A DNA stretch of 64,000 nt from NCBI GenBank assembly GCA_905116865.2, contig CAJHNH020003154.1:16987-80986 (forward strand), written 5' to 3'. Under the pieces are notes generated by a model. That model was not told the origin of the DNA. It saw nothing but the letters and a program-made list of their open reading frames with translations, and searched no databases. This DNA comes from Candidula unifasciata. Its lineage: Eukaryota; Mollusca; Gastropoda; Stylommatophora; Geomitridae. The position numbers and the translations under genes are program-made. Every line of letters begins with the position of its first letter. Positions within the stretch are counted from its first letter, which is position 1. This document shows positions 1 to 12,444 of the stretch, piece by piece.

Positions 1-870
1 ATTGGAAGCGAGAAGTGCAAGAAGGGGAAGTGACTTCGATTAGAGGAGGTACAAGCTAAATCCGAAGGTTTTCCTTACTTGACAGGAAGTCACTGAGGTA
101 AAAATCTAAAATATTTTCACTTAAAAAAAATTGTGTCTGTTGTAAAATGTTACATTTTTTTTTTACTTATCCTGTTGTAACTTTCTCCACTATTAACCAA
201 TCTGCATGAAATTTTGTATGCTTGCTCCACATTATAAATGGCTGTAGCGTATTCTAGGGAAATTCCAGTATCATGTATTCATTTTTATGTAATTTCAAAA
301 TTTAATTTTTTAGGAATTTGGCTGTACCATTTTCCTAAAAAAATACTTCCAAAGTAACATCTATATTTTGCATATTTTAAAATTAATTTTTCACTTAAAA
401 ATTATTATTTTTTATGTATTTAATAAATTCTAAAGAAGTTTGTTTTATATGATAGCCTGATCATATGGTCATAATGTCTGAAAATTTGAGAGTCCTATCT
501 TCAGAATTGAATTTTGTATGATTTTTTTTTTTCAAACCCCACTGATTCCCTGCTAGAACTGCCCCCTTAACAAGTCGACTGTCAAAAACAAAAGAAAGCC
601 TCACAGTTCTAATCTCAAGGTGTTTTAAACCATGAGAAATCGATCTTTCTGCAAGCACCAATCATAAAATGTTTTTCAGTTGCTTAGCAAACAGGAATCC
701 TTACTGGACCTATGGAAAACTATTGCAAACAAGTTTTTTTTTTAATCTGTATCCTTAGAGGGGTCTTGATTTTAACAGCCAATCAGTGTGGGGCGGGCTC
801 CCAGACCCAACCAATGAGAATGCATGCACGAGTAGCGCAGATGCCACTGTTTCATTTCACTTTTGTGGGC
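1..870. other. AT-rich stretch without recognised gene
   Basis: Long A and T runs with no convincing coding potential on either strand. The short minus-strand open frame near 461-661 has no recognisable motif. The stretch ends where piggyBac-like coding sequence begins near 880. It may include the 5' part of that element, but no terminal inverted repeat was identified. Confidence 0.5.
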
Positions 871-879
871 AGTCAGGAT

Positions 880-2230
880 TAGATATATAGTCAGTTTCAT
901 GTGACTATTTTAAAAATTCAGAATCAGAGGTTAGTGATGATGAAGTGCCATCAAAACAACATAAAATTGATCAGTTATCATGGTCTTCCAATGACTTGCG
1001 ACCCGATGTGCAAACCTTTGATAATTCCAACCCTGGTTGTATTTCAGCTGCTGTCAATTAAAACACGGCAGTGTTTGATTTTTATTTTACCTTTTTTTTT
1101 CTTCCGCTGAATCTCTAGTGAGTTTCACTGCAGATGAATGTAACAGATTCAGCAAGTATGTAATTGAAAAGGCACCTGCAACCACAAGCTCTCGTATTTG
1201 CAGATGGACAGATACAAATTTGGACGAATTACTTTGTGGTTATTTTGCCGTGCGTCTACTAATGCCAAGAACAGAGAAATTCAAAATAAATGAGACCAAA
1301 GACTGTTTGCTGAGAACGCCCATGTTTGGTGAAGTTATGTCGAGGGACAGATTTTTATTATTGTAAAGAATGTTACAATTCTCGGACAATAATGCGGATG
1401 CAGGTGGCGATAGACTGTTTAAAATTAGACATGTGACCGGCCGATTGCGTACGCCGTTTCGGGGGGGAAAGGGGGGGGGGGGGTTGGGACGAGTCGCTAC
1501 TTCTTTTCAAAGGAAGGTTGTCATTCAGACAGTAAATTCCATCAAAGAGAAGTATATTTGGTGTGAAAACTTTTGTTATGCGTGACTGTAGAATTGGGTA
1601 TATTTTAGATTTCATAGTGTACACAGGTGTCAACAGTGACATTACTGTATCAGATTTAGGGAAAGAGGCTGATATTGTATCCACTTTACTGCCGCCTTAT
1701 CTACTGAAAAGCCACCACAGACTAGTCCACATTTATTTATGTGGCTTCATGGTCAGGCTACAAATACATGTCGTACTGTTCGTAAATCCAGGAAACATAT
1801 TCCCAAAATACAGCAAATAAAGAAAGGAGAAGTTAGCTCCTAGACTGCTGCATGTTTATAAGCTATAAAATAGTGTGACAAACGAGAGGTGTGGATGATA
1901 ACATGCCACAATTCAGGAATGGTAGCAACATAAACAAAATAGACAGTTAAACTGGGTTAAATGTTATAAAGCTACAATGTGTTGTGGATTACAACAAATG
2001 CATTGGTTCAGTAGATCGAACCAACATGCTTCTCAGTTCTACTGAATCCATTAGAAAAACTAATATGGTATAAAAAGCTTTTTTTCTTCTCACTTTTCAG
2101 CAGTTTTTTGACATTCCTGAGTAAAAGAGTGATCACTTATTAAGTCTATTCCTCTCCTATAAACCCATGGCTTACTCTCGGGCAGCCACAAAGCATCACG
2201 CAGCGTCCCAAGCAGGGTTTTAAAAGAAAT
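880..2230 (+). pseudogene. PiggyBac-type transposase (DDE_Tnp_1_7-like), decayed
   Basis: Translation across frames gives the landmarks of a piggyBac transposase. An acidic N-terminus (SESEVSDDEVPSK, near 918-955) comes first. Next is TPMFGEVMSRDRF (near 1315-1353), followed by LRMLQFSDNNAD with one stop inside. The core follows with DCRIGYILDFIVYTG (near 1580-1625), then YNKCIGSVDRTNMLLSS (near 1990-2040) and KPMAYSRAATKHHAAS near 2162-2203. Piggybac transposases cut and paste DNA at TTAA sites using three catalytic aspartates. Here the frame breaks repeatedly, a poly-G run at 1460-1482 disrupts one segment, and the region with the first catalytic Asp is damaged, so this is a dead copy. The family call is confident; exact ends are not, since neither TTAA nor terminal repeats were found. 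Confidence 0.82.
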
Positions 2231-2280
2231 GCCATCAACATAAAGACAGCAAGTAAAAAAACAATAACTTGATATAACCG

Positions 2281-3330
2281 ACGCTCAACTAAGGAGCAGG
2301 TCGAATGAGTCATGAAGTTTGTTATTTTTCCCCGAACCCCTTAAACTGAATTGAATTGACCTCAAAAATCGAACTGCAAGAGTCAAGATACAAGAAGAAG
2401 ATCAGTCTCATTTAAACACGGACTCCCACAAGATGGAGTTCTATACCCAGGTCAATGATCTGGCATTATTGAGCTCAGATAGGTATACCTGCACAGCTAA
2501 GACCACACTGGAAGAAACAGCCAGTGTGTGTATTTTACATTAGTTCATGGAACGGGTGCAACAACATTCAATAATTTTTGTGAAGGTCTTCATTACAAAA
2601 CATTTCACAACAAAGCAACAAAATTATATTCAAAGTTGAGAGATCTGGGGGACATGGTTTTCTCTCAAACCATGAAGTTTGTTCACCAAGTCCATGCACA
2701 GCAGTCAGGCATCACTCTATATAAAAAGGAGTGCTGGATATTACTGTCAGCTTTGACTGCACTTTGCTGACTAGAGGCAACACATCCCAGTTGGCTGCGC
2801 ATTGGATATTATTTATTGAACTTTGCATATATGTGTGTGATATGTCCACATACTGTCAGGTATGTGAGACCAGTGGTAAGACATTTTCCAGAGCCAAACC
2901 AGCTGAATTTGAAGCATGGAAGACAGACCATCTCCCAAACGGATAACAATTTCACAGGATCTGCTGAAATGATCGAGATGGAGGCTGCACGAGTGCTGTG
3001 TCCCGTCATAACCTTCGCTATACATCAATACTTTCTGACAATGATGCCAAAACATTTCAGGAGCTTAAAGATCAAACATTATGGGGAGGACATTAAGACA
3101 GACAGAGTGCATCAATCATGTCAGTAAATGCCTTGGAACAGAAGTCTGTAATGTTGCTGACTGCCAAAAGCAACGTGTGACCCTAGGAGGACGTGGTAAA
3201 ACTGTTCTGGGCTCAATGCACTAAAGACAACTTTGCCTCTCACAAGCATATTCAGTTTGCAGTTTTGTAACTGCAGCAAGAGAGTTCCACTTTGGTGCTG
3301 CTGCAGCCCACGACACTACCCAGTTTTTGT
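2281..3330 (+). pseudogene. Mutator-like transposase, family A copy 1
   Basis: Decayed coding sequence of the Mutator-like transposase type common in invertebrates. In-frame fragments read TTFNNFCEGLHYKTFHNKAT (2552-2611), DITVSFDCTLLTRGNTS (near 2732-2782), YCQVCETSGKTFSRAKPAEF (near 2851-2912), RYTSILSDNDAKTF (near 3013-3056), then a CINHVSKCLG-like segment (near 3108-3135). Fragments lie in shifting frames with stops. Equivalent pieces occur at 7560, 10280 and 12445. The copy ends before the usual C-terminal half and is followed directly by a family B copy. Calling A and B separate families rests on their different middle segments. Confidence 0.75.
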
Positions 3331-3683
3331 TATTTTCTAAAGGTCTGAATATGAAGAGACTAGAAGCATCTAGGATGCAAAAGAGAGTCAGAAATAGCTT
3401 GTAGTATAAAAGAGGACAAGCAAACTAAAATAATGTGACAAAACATTCCAGCAATTATTACCATGCAGATAGGGTTACTGATGATCAAACTTGTATTAGT
3501 GGCCTAAGACTGTTTGATATCCAGAACCTTATTTCTTTTATTCAGCTGTTTTCATGTTCACAGAGATCATATACTGACAGTCTCTGAACATCTATCTGGC
3601 ATTAGTTCACAGCTAGAGTTGCAGTGCACTGTATACAAACACACATTGTGTTCCAAAAATCAGGAAAACATTAATTTGCAGTT

Positions 3684-5571
3684 TGTAATGCTGCTATTAA
3701 TAGGGATAACATCAGGGGATGACTGACATAATTGGGGAAGTCCCTGAGAGCATGGGTTTCACGGAGATATAGTGAAACGACAGGAAAGAGTGAGTCACGT
3801 GTGAATGGTGAGATCTGGGGGATTGAGAATCAGGCGGGGATTCGGTGACTGGGCCCCAGAGAGGAAGGATGTAAGACTGAACCGGTGAAGATGAATAAAG
3901 AATGAAGAGCACGTGGATCGTCTGAAGTATGCCTGGAACATTAATGTGTGAGCAAGTCGAGATTGCCCCGAATGGTGTAAGTGGACATCGTTGTTGATTC
4001 GTGTATTGTGCTACCGTGATAATAAACTAATGAAATGTATCAGCTGGTGTCAACCATCGTTAGAAGTAGTGTGACCGATGAGAGCAGTGCAGTCTTGTTA
4101 GATTAAGCTGTGACCTAACTTCTAGACACAAGTGCAATCATCACAGTGATTCATTACATTGATTCATTACATTGGGAGCTCGTCCGGGATGTGAATACAG
4201 TGTATTTCTAAGTATGAAGTACATTGGAAGCTTGTTCTAACTATGGCAATACATTAGGAGTAGTGTTATTGTGGACAGACGTAAAATTTAGGCAAACACC
4301 GGCAGCCGTAAGCTGAGAGTGACTATGTGTGTTGGAAGATGGAGTTTAAAGAAATGTCGGGGTATTATGTAAGACCAGGACATGCTGTCAAAGGGCATTA
4401 AGTAAAACTGGGACAACTGAATTCCAGACTCTGGTCATTCTCAAATTGACAAGCTTGCCTGAGAAAAATTGGTAGAAACACGGCGAGTAGACTGGGTAAC
4501 GTATACTCCACGTGTTAAAAAATTTCACAAGTTTTATCCCGCGACGTGGGATCGTTGTTCATCGCTGGAGGAGACGGTGTAAGCTGAACTTTTGACCCTC
4601 GTGGTGGGTAATTCACGACGGAAGATTGTCAGCAGAATATCTGTGTGATCCTTATTTGACGTGGATTTTTTTTTTCGTCAAACAAGAGGTCTTAAATCAC
4701 AGATACCACGTTTGGACTAGATTTCTCCGCAAAAATACTGCAACGTCAAGGGCCAAGACGGTACTCAATTACATCAAGCTCGAGGTCACCACGCTATGAA
4801 TTAATGTGGTCATCAGTGCTGATCAAACAATCAAGTACAACACAGTAGCAGATAAGGTCATCAGCGACAGCTAACTCGAGGCAACAGTACAGCACACCTG
4901 CCACAAGTGAATGCCTCAAGTCAAGAATACTTGTCCATAAAAATAACAACGGGGTCCAGTCAGTACCAGAAGTAGTACTTTTACTACTAAATGTTTGTAA
5001 TACGTCCGTATAGGTGAGTTTTAAGTGTTTATTGGGTTGGCAAGGAAGGAGTGGTGTTTATCAACATTAATTGCGTCAAGAAATGTTTACAAATAATAAA
5101 GGATAGACAGTAAGAACAGTGATTAATGTGATAGACTATGACTATTCAGGTTGTAAAGTAAAACTACGTACATACGCTTTAAGAAAAGTGTTTCAGTGAG
5201 AATCTTAACATTTGTTAATTTGTGTTGAAAATTAAAGTGACATTAATATGCACTAACTGAACATTCGACAATAGGGATCTGTGTAAACTGGTCAACTTCA
5301 GTGTAGATTGTTAAACTACATGGTATAAAGACTTTTGGACATATTTGATTTACTAAATGAGCATAAACTAATGGTAGTTTTTTAAGATCATCTACAGACT
5401 TGGACCACGACACAAGACAAGAGCAGTGTCCTACAAAGATCAGAAGAGCGTGTCCAGAGACAGTAAAGACGTGCAACGGAGCATCAAGGGCCACAAACCT
5501 AATCCAGTCCATTCCAACAGCAGAATAGCAAGGGAGCCATCACCAGGACCAAGAAAAAAGAATTAACTCAT
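3684..5571 (+). mobile_element. LTR-retroelement fragment inserted in the transposase copy
   Basis: Comparison with the uninterrupted copy at 8861-8890 shows extra DNA here. The left part, 3684-4171, starts TG and ends CA and looks like a 488-bp LTR, with AATAAA motifs near 3894 and 4021. One nucleotide later, 4173-4190 matches a tRNA-Pro-type primer-binding site. The remaining 1.4 kb has no gag or pol coding. I did not find a second LTR copy at the right edge, so the element is either truncated or non-autonomous. AGTT may be a 4-bp target duplication (3680-3683 and 5572-5575). Confidence 0.6.
4173..4190 (+). promoter_or_regulatory. Primer-binding site, tRNA-Pro type
   Basis: The 18 bases TGGGAGCTCGTCCGGGAT resemble the complement of the 3' end of tRNA-Pro used to prime reverse transcription in many LTR elements; the vertebrate form differs at one position. 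It begins one base after a CA that would end the 5' LTR. Confidence 0.7.
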
Positions 5572-6969
5572 AGTTTGCCATGTGTGGCATCGGCTGTCAT
5601 GACCAGAAAAGTCGCCACTTCTTGGCTGCTATGAATATCCCCAGCCAGTTTCAAGTCTTCAATCAGCAGTATTTAGGGATCCTATTCTTCATGCAACAAA
5701 AACTGTAGCAGAGTCAAGCATGAGAAAGGCAGCATCTGAACTGAACGATGCCGAACAGTCAGGCGTTGGCACGGTTTCCTGTGATGGAACACTGCAGCGA
5801 AGGGGATTTTCTAGCAAAAATGGAGTTTCAACATGTCTGTCTGTCAGTCTAAAAGCACCAGCAAAGGTCCTTGATATAGAGCTCCTGTCCAGTTATTGTG
5901 ATGCTTGTATAAAGATGAGCCAGAAATAATTCTGGTGATTAACTGTTGGAACAGTTGAGCTGCACAAAAAATGCTTGCAAGAAAAATCATGTGGGTTATG
6001 CAGGAAATATGGAACCTGAATGTCTGACATCTTTGAAAGTATGGATTATCGTACACTGGTTATCTAGGAGATGGGGATTCAAAAAGTTACAAAAATATTG
6101 CAGACTCAGAACCCCCTATCTATGGTGGCAAAGCAGTTAGGAAATAAGAATGTTGTGGTCATTCCAGAAGAGAATGGGAAAAAGACTTAGATAAAGTTGC
6201 TGCCAATAAAGGTAAATCATTTGTAGAGAATGGTAGAGTCTATAAAGGAATTGGAGGAGTTGGAAGACTGTCGAAAGCAGAAATAAAAAGAATTCAGAGT
6301 TACTATGGAGGTGCAATTCGGTCAAACGTGGGAAATTTAGAGGATACAAAAAAAGCGATTTGCCCATTAGGGAACATCGGAAAGGAATACATGTCAAATA
6401 TGAAAAACGGTGCCATTGGCAAAATAGATATAATCTGCCAGACTTTGTCATGAAAATAATCAAACCTGTTTTCGAGGATCTTTCTCATGATGATTTATTA
6501 CAAAAATGCTTGCAAAATGCTAATGAAGCATTCCATCATTTGATTTAGGATAGATGCCCTAAAACTATATTTGTTGGAAGGAGATAAGCTAGAAATAGCT
6601 GTGAATGAATATATTGTATATAATGAAGGGGCTAGGCAGGGCTGAAATACTTTTTAAAAAAAATTAGGATTAGGCTGTGGGTACCGTATTTCCGCATTTC
6701 GTCGATTTGATCAAGCACGCAGAAGAGCAGCTTAACTCTACCAGACCGTTGGCCCGCTATTACGGGAATTTCCTAATCTGCCGCGAAACCGCTGTCCCTC
6801 AATGTCAGGAATTTGCGTACTATGAGAAAACAATGTGTCACAAACTAAAAATAACTAGCCAATTGTTATCAGATCTCGTGAACAGTCTTCTCAGATCTCC
6901 GCCTGCACGTGTTTGGATTAATTTTGTGTTGATTTACATAAACAAATTCTGAAAATTCACATAATAAAA

Positions 6970-7265
6970 TGAGCAATTAAGGAGCAGGCTGAATGAGTAG
7001 TTTATTTTCTTAACTTTGCATAGATTTGTATATGTCCACATATTGTCAAGTGTGTGAGAAAAGACATTTTCCAGAGCCAAACCAGCTGAATTTGAAGCAT
7101 GGAAGACAGACCATCTTCTAAACTGTGATAACAATTGCCCAGGATCTGCTGGAATGATGGAGATGGAGGCTGCAAAAGTGCTGTGGCTTGTCATAAGCTT
7201 CGCTATACATCAATACTTTCTGATGGTGATGCCAAAACATTTCAAGAGCATTTTAACACAAACAT
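6970..7265 (+). pseudogene. Mutator-like transposase, family A fragment with internal deletion
   Basis: Begins with the same boundary sequence seen before the other A copies (AATTAAGGAGCAGGCTGAAT) and jumps straight to the part encoding YCQVCE-like residues (near 7040). It continues through SAGMMEMEAAKVLW (near 7149-7187) to a SDGDAKTF-like end near 7243. About 0.8 kb present in the other A copies is missing between these parts. It is followed by unrelated repeat DNA rather than by a B copy. Confidence 0.65.
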
Positions 7266-7269
7266 TTTT

Positions 7270-7560
7270 ACACAGGCAGCAGACGGGACAGCTTGTGCAT
7301 CACGTAACCTCTAACTGCGCAATTGGACGAAAAGCCCTGCTCAGGACCAATCAGCAGCCTCCCCAAACGTCCAGGCACACCCCTCTTTACTCGCACAGCA
7401 GACAAATCTTTGCCTCACAAAACCCTTATCAGCCCAGAGTACAGACCATGGTGGCAGGTACACAAAAGGAAAACATAACACAGGCGCAACCAAACAGTAC
7501 ATCGAATAAGAACAACTTAAAGCCAGCAAGTAAACAAACACTAACTTGATATAACCGACG
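7270..7560 (+). repeat. Unclassified dispersed repeat, copy 1
   Basis: The right half (about 7440-7600) matches 16470-16640. Both share an AAAAAGGAAA-type block, a GGCGCAACCAAAC-type block and a GATATAACCGACGCTCAA-type end. A shorter piece of the same end precedes the first A copy at 2225-2330. It could be the terminus of the element that carried the transposase copies. No protein motif is recognised. Confidence 0.45.
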
Positions 7561-8610
7561 CTCAATTAAGGGGCAGGTCGAATGAGTCATAAGGTTTGTT
7601 ATTTTTCCCCGACCCCCCTAAAACTGAATTGAATTGACCTCAAAAATCGAACTGCAAGGGTCAAGATACAAGAAGAAGATCAGTCTCATTTAAACACGGA
7701 CTCCCACAAGATGGAGTTCTATACCCAGGTCAATGATCTGGCATTATTGAGCTCAGATAGGTATACCTGCACAGCTAAAACCACACTGGAAGAAACAGCC
7801 AGTGTGTGTATTTTACATTAGTTCATGGAACGGGTGCAACAACATTCAATAATTTTTGTGAAGGTCTTCATTACAAAACATTTCACAACAAAGCAACAAA
7901 ATTATATTCAAAGTTGAGAGATCTGGGGGACATGGTTTTCTCTCAAACCGTAAAGTTTGTTCACCAAGTCCATGCACAGCAGTCAGGCATCACTCTATAT
8001 AAAAAGGAGTGCTGGATATTACTGTCAGCTTTGACTGCACTTTGCTGACTAGAGGCAACACATCCCAGTTGGCTGCGCATTAGATATTATTTATTGAACT
8101 TTACATATATGTGTGTGATATGTCCACATACCGTCAGGTATGTGAGACCAGTGGTAAGACATTTTCCAGAATCAAACCAGCTGAATTTGGAAGCATGGAA
8201 GACAGACCATCTTCTAAATGGATAATTTCACAGGATCTGCTAAAATGATCAAGATGGAGGCTGCACAAGTGCTGTGGCCCGTCATAACCTTCGCTATACA
8301 TCAATACTTTCTGACAATGATGCCAAAACATGTGAGGAGCTTACCAAGATCAAACCTTATGGGGAGGACATTAGGACAGACATAGAGTGCATCAATCATG
8401 TCAGTAAATGCCTTGGAACAGAAGTCTGTAATGTTGCTGACTGCCAAAAGCAATGTGTGACCCTAGGAGGACGTGGTAAAACTGATCTGGGCTCAATGCA
8501 CTAAAGACAACTTTGCCTCTCGCAAGCGTATTCAGTTTGCAGTTTTGTAACTGCAGCAAGAGAGTTCCACTTTGATGCTGCTGCAGCCCACAACACTACC
8601 CAGTTTTTAT
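7560..8610 (+). pseudogene. Mutator-like transposase, family A copy 3
   Basis: Nearly identical to copy 1 at 2300-3330 over its whole length, including shared disabling stops. Fragments include TTFNNFCEGLHYKTFHNKAT (7830-7889), a KFSRIKPAEF-like segment near 8160-8190, RYTSILSDNDAKTCEELTK (8295-8351) and CINHVSKCLGTEVCNVADCQ (near 8388-8447). It differs by small indels near 8215-8235 and lacks the segment at 3350-3410 of copy 1. The shared stops show that an already dead unit was copied. Confidence 0.72.
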
Positions 8611-10270
8611 TGTTATTTTCTAAAGGTCTGATGTGACAAAACATTCCAGCAATTTTTACTATGCAGATAGGGTTACTGATGATCAAACTTGTATTAGTGG
8701 CCTAAGACTGTGATATCCAGAACCTTATTTCTTTTATTCAGCTGTTTTCATGTTCACAGAGATCATATACTGACAGTCTCTGAACAGCTATCTGGCATTA
8801 GTTCACAGCTAGAGTTGCAGTGCACTGTATACAAACACACTGTGTTCCAAAAATCAGGAAAACAATTTGCAGTTGCAGTTTGCCATGTGTGGCATCGGCT
8901 GTCATGACCAGAAAAGTCGCCGCTTCTTGGCTGCCACGAATTTGCCCCAACCAGTTTCAAGTGTTCGGTCAGCAGTATTTAGGGATCCTATTCTTTATGC
9001 AACGAGGACTGTAGCAGAGTCAAGCATAAGAAAGGCAGCATCTGAACTGAACGATGCCGAACAGTCAGACGTTGGCACGGTTTCCTGTGATGGAACACTG
9101 CAGCGAAGGGGATTTTCTAGAAAAAATGGAGTTTCAACATGTCTGTCAGTCTAAAAGCACCAGCAAAGGTCCTCGATGTAGAGGTCCTGTCCAGTTATTG
9201 TGATGCTTGTATAAAGATGAGTCAGAAAAATTCTGGTGATTAACTGTCGGAATAGAAGGAGCTGCACAAAAATGCTTGCAAGAAAAATCATGTGGGTTTT
9301 GCAGGAAGTATGAAACCTGTAGGTCTGAAAAGAAGCTCTGAAAGATCAATCTCAGTATGGATTATCATACACTGGTTATTTAGACGATGGAGATTAAAAA
9401 AAAAAGTTCTAAAAGTATTGTGGGTTTAGAACCCCCTATCTATGTTGGCGAAACAAGAAAATTAGAGTGTTGTGGTCATGTCCAGAAGAGGATGGGGAAA
9501 AAGACTCTTAGATAAAGTTGCTGCCAATAAAGGTAAATCATTTTTAGAAAATAGTCTATAAAGGAATTGGAGGAGTTGGAAGACTGTCGAAAGCAGAAAT
9601 AAAAAGAATTCAGGATCACAATAGAGGTGCAATTCGGTCAAACATGGAAAATTTAGACTTAGAAAAAAGCGATATGGGCCATTTGGGAACATCGGAAAGG
9701 AATACATGTCAATTATGAAAAACGGTGCCATTGGCAAAATAGAAATAATCTCCCAGACTTTGTCATGAAAAAAATCAAACCTGTTTTCAAGGATCTTTCT
9801 CATGATGATTTATTACAAAAATGTTTGCAAAATGCTAATGAAGCATTCCATCATTTGATTTAGGATAGATGCCCTAAAACTATATTTGTTGGAAGGAGAT
9901 AAGCTAGAAATAGCTGTGAATGAATCTATTGTATATAATGAAGAGGAACTAGGCATGGCTGAATTACTTTTAAAAACAAATTAGGATTAAGCTGTGGGTA
10001 CCGTATCTCCGCATTTCGTCAATTTGATCAAGCACGCAGAAGAGCAGCTTAACTCTACCAGACCGTTGGCCCGCTATTACGGGAATTTCCTAATCTGCCC
10101 CGAAACCGCTGTCCCTCAATGTCAGGAATTTGCGTACTATGAGAAAATGTGTCACAAACTAAAAATAACTAACCAATCTTTATCAGATCTCGTGAACAGT
10201 CTTCACAGATGTCCGCCTGCACGTGTTTGGATTAATTTTGTGTTGATTTACGTGAACAAATTCTGAAAAT
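8610..10270 (+). pseudogene. Mutator-like transposase, family B copy 2 (no LTR insertion)
   Basis: The best reference for family B here. Order: FDIQNLIS-like N-terminus (8711-8740), CHDQKSRRFLAATNLPQ (8901-8950), TVAESSIRKAASELNDAEQ (9010-9066), CDGTLQRRGFSRKNGVST (near 9087-9140), SSYCDACIKMSQK (near 9190-9228), NANEAFHHLI (near 9832-9861), CPKTIFVGRR (near 9871-9900), and a basic C-terminal tail. Known Mutator-like transposases have the same order, with DGTW..RG at the first catalytic Asp. Stops and frameshifts occur throughout. Confidence 0.75.
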
Positions 10271-10279
10271 TCACATAAT

Positions 10280-11300
10280 AAAATGAGCAATTAAGGAGCA
10301 GATTGAATGAGTAGTTTGATACCCCTTCCAACTGAATTGAACTGACCTTGAAAATCAAACTGCAAGAGTCAAGATACAAGAAACAGATCAGTCTCATTCA
10401 AACACGGACGCCCTTAAGATGGAGTTCTATACCTAGGCCTTTCCTCAATATCAATGATATAAAATCTGCCCTCTATAATAGGGTTCAACATGTCATGTAT
10501 GCCAATGGTCTGGCATTATTGAGTTATACCGGCACAGCCAAGACCAGACTGCAAGAAACAGCCAGTGTGTGTATTTTTGCATTAGTTTGTGAAATGGGTG
10601 CAACAACATTCAATAATTTTTGTGAAGGTCTTCATTACAAAACATTTCCACAACAAAGCAAAAAAATTATATTCAAAATTATGAGATCTGTGGGGCATGA
10701 AACCAAGAAGTTATGTTCGGCAAGTTCATGCACAGCAGTCAGGCATCACTCTATACGAAAATGATCTAATGGATATTACTGTCAGCTTTGACTGCACTTT
10801 GCTGACTAGAGGCCACACATCCCACATTGCAGTTGGCTGTGCAGTGGATGTTATTTTCTGAACTTTGCATAGATGTGTATATGTCCACATATTGTCAAGT
10901 ATGTGAGACCAGTGATAAGACATTTTCCAGAGCCAAACCAGATAAATTTGAAGCATGGAAGACAGACCATCTTCTAAACTGTGATAATTTCACAGGATCT
11001 GCTGGAATGATGGAGATGGAGGCTGCACAAGTGTTGTGGCTCGTCATAAGCTTCGCTATACATCAATACTTTCTGACAATGATGCCAAAACATTTCAGGA
11101 GCTTACCAAGATCAAACCTTATAGGCAGGACATTTACACAGACATAGTGTATCAATCATGTCAGTAAATGCCTTGGAACAGAAGTCTAATGTTGCTGACT
11201 GCTAAAAGCCACGTGTGACCCATTTTGCAGTTTTGTAACTGCAAGAGAGTTCAACTTTGTTGTGCTGCGGCAGCCCACAACACTACCCAGTTTTTATTGT
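10280..11300 (+). pseudogene. Mutator-like transposase, family A copy 4
   Basis: More diverged than copies 1 and 3 but with the longest open N-terminal part (10348-10764). It includes MGATTFNNFCEGLHYKTF, then DITVSFDCTLLTRGHTS (near 10772-10820), TYCQVCETSDKTFSRAKP (near 10885-10940) and SAGMMEMEAAQVLW (near 10999-11040). The VTLGGRG segment of the other copies is deleted near 11220. Its family B neighbour follows directly. Confidence 0.72.
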
Positions 11301-12440
11301 TATTTTCTAAAAGTCTGAATATGAAGAGACTAGAAGCATCTAGGATGCAAAAGAGTCAGAAATAGCTTGAAATATAAAAAGGACAAGCAAACTAAAAAAC
11401 GTGACAAAACATTTCAGCAATTATTATCATGTAGATAGGTTACTGATGACCGAACTTGTATTAGTGGCCTAAGACTGTTTGATATCCAGAATCTTATTTC
11501 TTTTATTCAGCTGTTTCTAAGTCCATAGAGATCATATATTGACAGTCTCTAAACAGCTATCTGGCATTAGTACACAGCTAGAGTTGCAGTGCACTGCATG
11601 CAAACAGTTTTTTAAAATCAGGAAAACAATTTGCAGTTCCAGTTTCCCATGTGTAGCAACGGCTGTCATGACCAGAAAAGTCATCGCTTTTTGGCTGCCA
11701 TGGATATGCCCCAGCCAGTTTCAAGTCTTCCATCAGCAGTATTTAGGGATCCTATTCTTCATGCAACAAAAACTGTAGCAGAGTCAAGCATGAGAAAGGC
11801 AGCATCTGAACTGAACGATGCCGAACAGTCAGACGTTGGGACAGTTACCTGGGATGGAACATGGAAGCGAAGGGGATTTTCTAGCAAAAAATGGAGTTTC
11901 CACTTGTCTGTCCGTCTGTCAGTCTAAAAGAACCAGCAAAGGTCCTCGGTGTAGAGGTCCTGTCCAGTTATTGTGATGCTTGTATAAAGATGAGCCAGAA
12001 ATATTCTGGGGATGAACTGTCGGAACAGAAGGAGCTGCACAAAAATGCTTGCAAGAAAAATCATGTGCGTTGTGCAGGAAATATGGAACCTTTAAGTATG
12101 AAAAGAAGCTCTAAAAGATCAATCTCTCAGTATAGATTATCATACACTGGTTATCTAGAAGATGATTCAAAAAAAGTTACAAAAGTATTGCTGGCTTAGA
12201 ACCCCCTATCTATCTATGTTGGCAAAACAGGAAATTAGAGTGTTGTGGTCATGTCTAAAAGAGGATGGGGAAAAGTTGCTGCCAATAATTTGTAGAAAAT
12301 GGTGGAGAATAAAGGAATTGGAGGAGTTGAAAGACTGATGAAAGCAGCTAAAAAAAAAAGGAATTCAGAGTCACTATGGAGGTGCAATTCGGTCAAACGT
12401 GGGAAATTTAGGGGCTACGAAAAAAGCAACATTGGCCAGT
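11300..12440 (+). pseudogene. Mutator-like transposase, family B copy 3, truncated and fused to A
   Basis: Carries the B N-terminus through CHDQKSHRFLAAMDMPQ (near 11667-11720), ASSMRKAASELNDAEQ-like residues (near 11785-11830), CDACIKMSQKYSGDELSEQ (near 11967-12020), NACKKNHVRCAGNMEP (near 12040-12090) and a GIGGVERLMKA segment (near 12311-12345). At about 12440 it stops and runs straight into family A sequence, losing the B C-terminal half. The join reads like an unequal recombination junction. Confidence 0.7.
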
Positions 12441-12444
12441 TGGG

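Larger units (their letters stand above)
3330..6960 (+). pseudogene. Mutator-like transposase, family B copy 1, interrupted by an insertion
   Basis: This copy runs from an N-terminal part (LRLFDIQNLI-like, 3505-3535) through CHDQKSRHFL (5597-5626), TVAESSMRKAASELNDAEQ (5702-5758), CDGTLQRRGFSSKNGVST (near 5779-5832), VLDIELLSSYCDACIKM (5868-5918) and NANEAFHHLI (near 6517-6546). It ends in a basic stretch, FRQFDQARRRAA (near 6697-6733). Against copy 2 at 8610-10270 the body is collinear, except that about 1.89 kb is inserted after 3683. Stops and frameshifts show it cannot be translated. Open frames such as 6677-6952 are shadow frames of the C-terminal tail. Confidence 0.72.

Noticed and set aside
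6677..6952. Open frame repeated at 9994-10266 with a conserved 90-residue product
   Set aside because: A frame shadow: the neighbouring frame gives FRQFDQARRRAA, the expected basic tail of the Mutator-like transposase, and the conservation is due to recent duplication.
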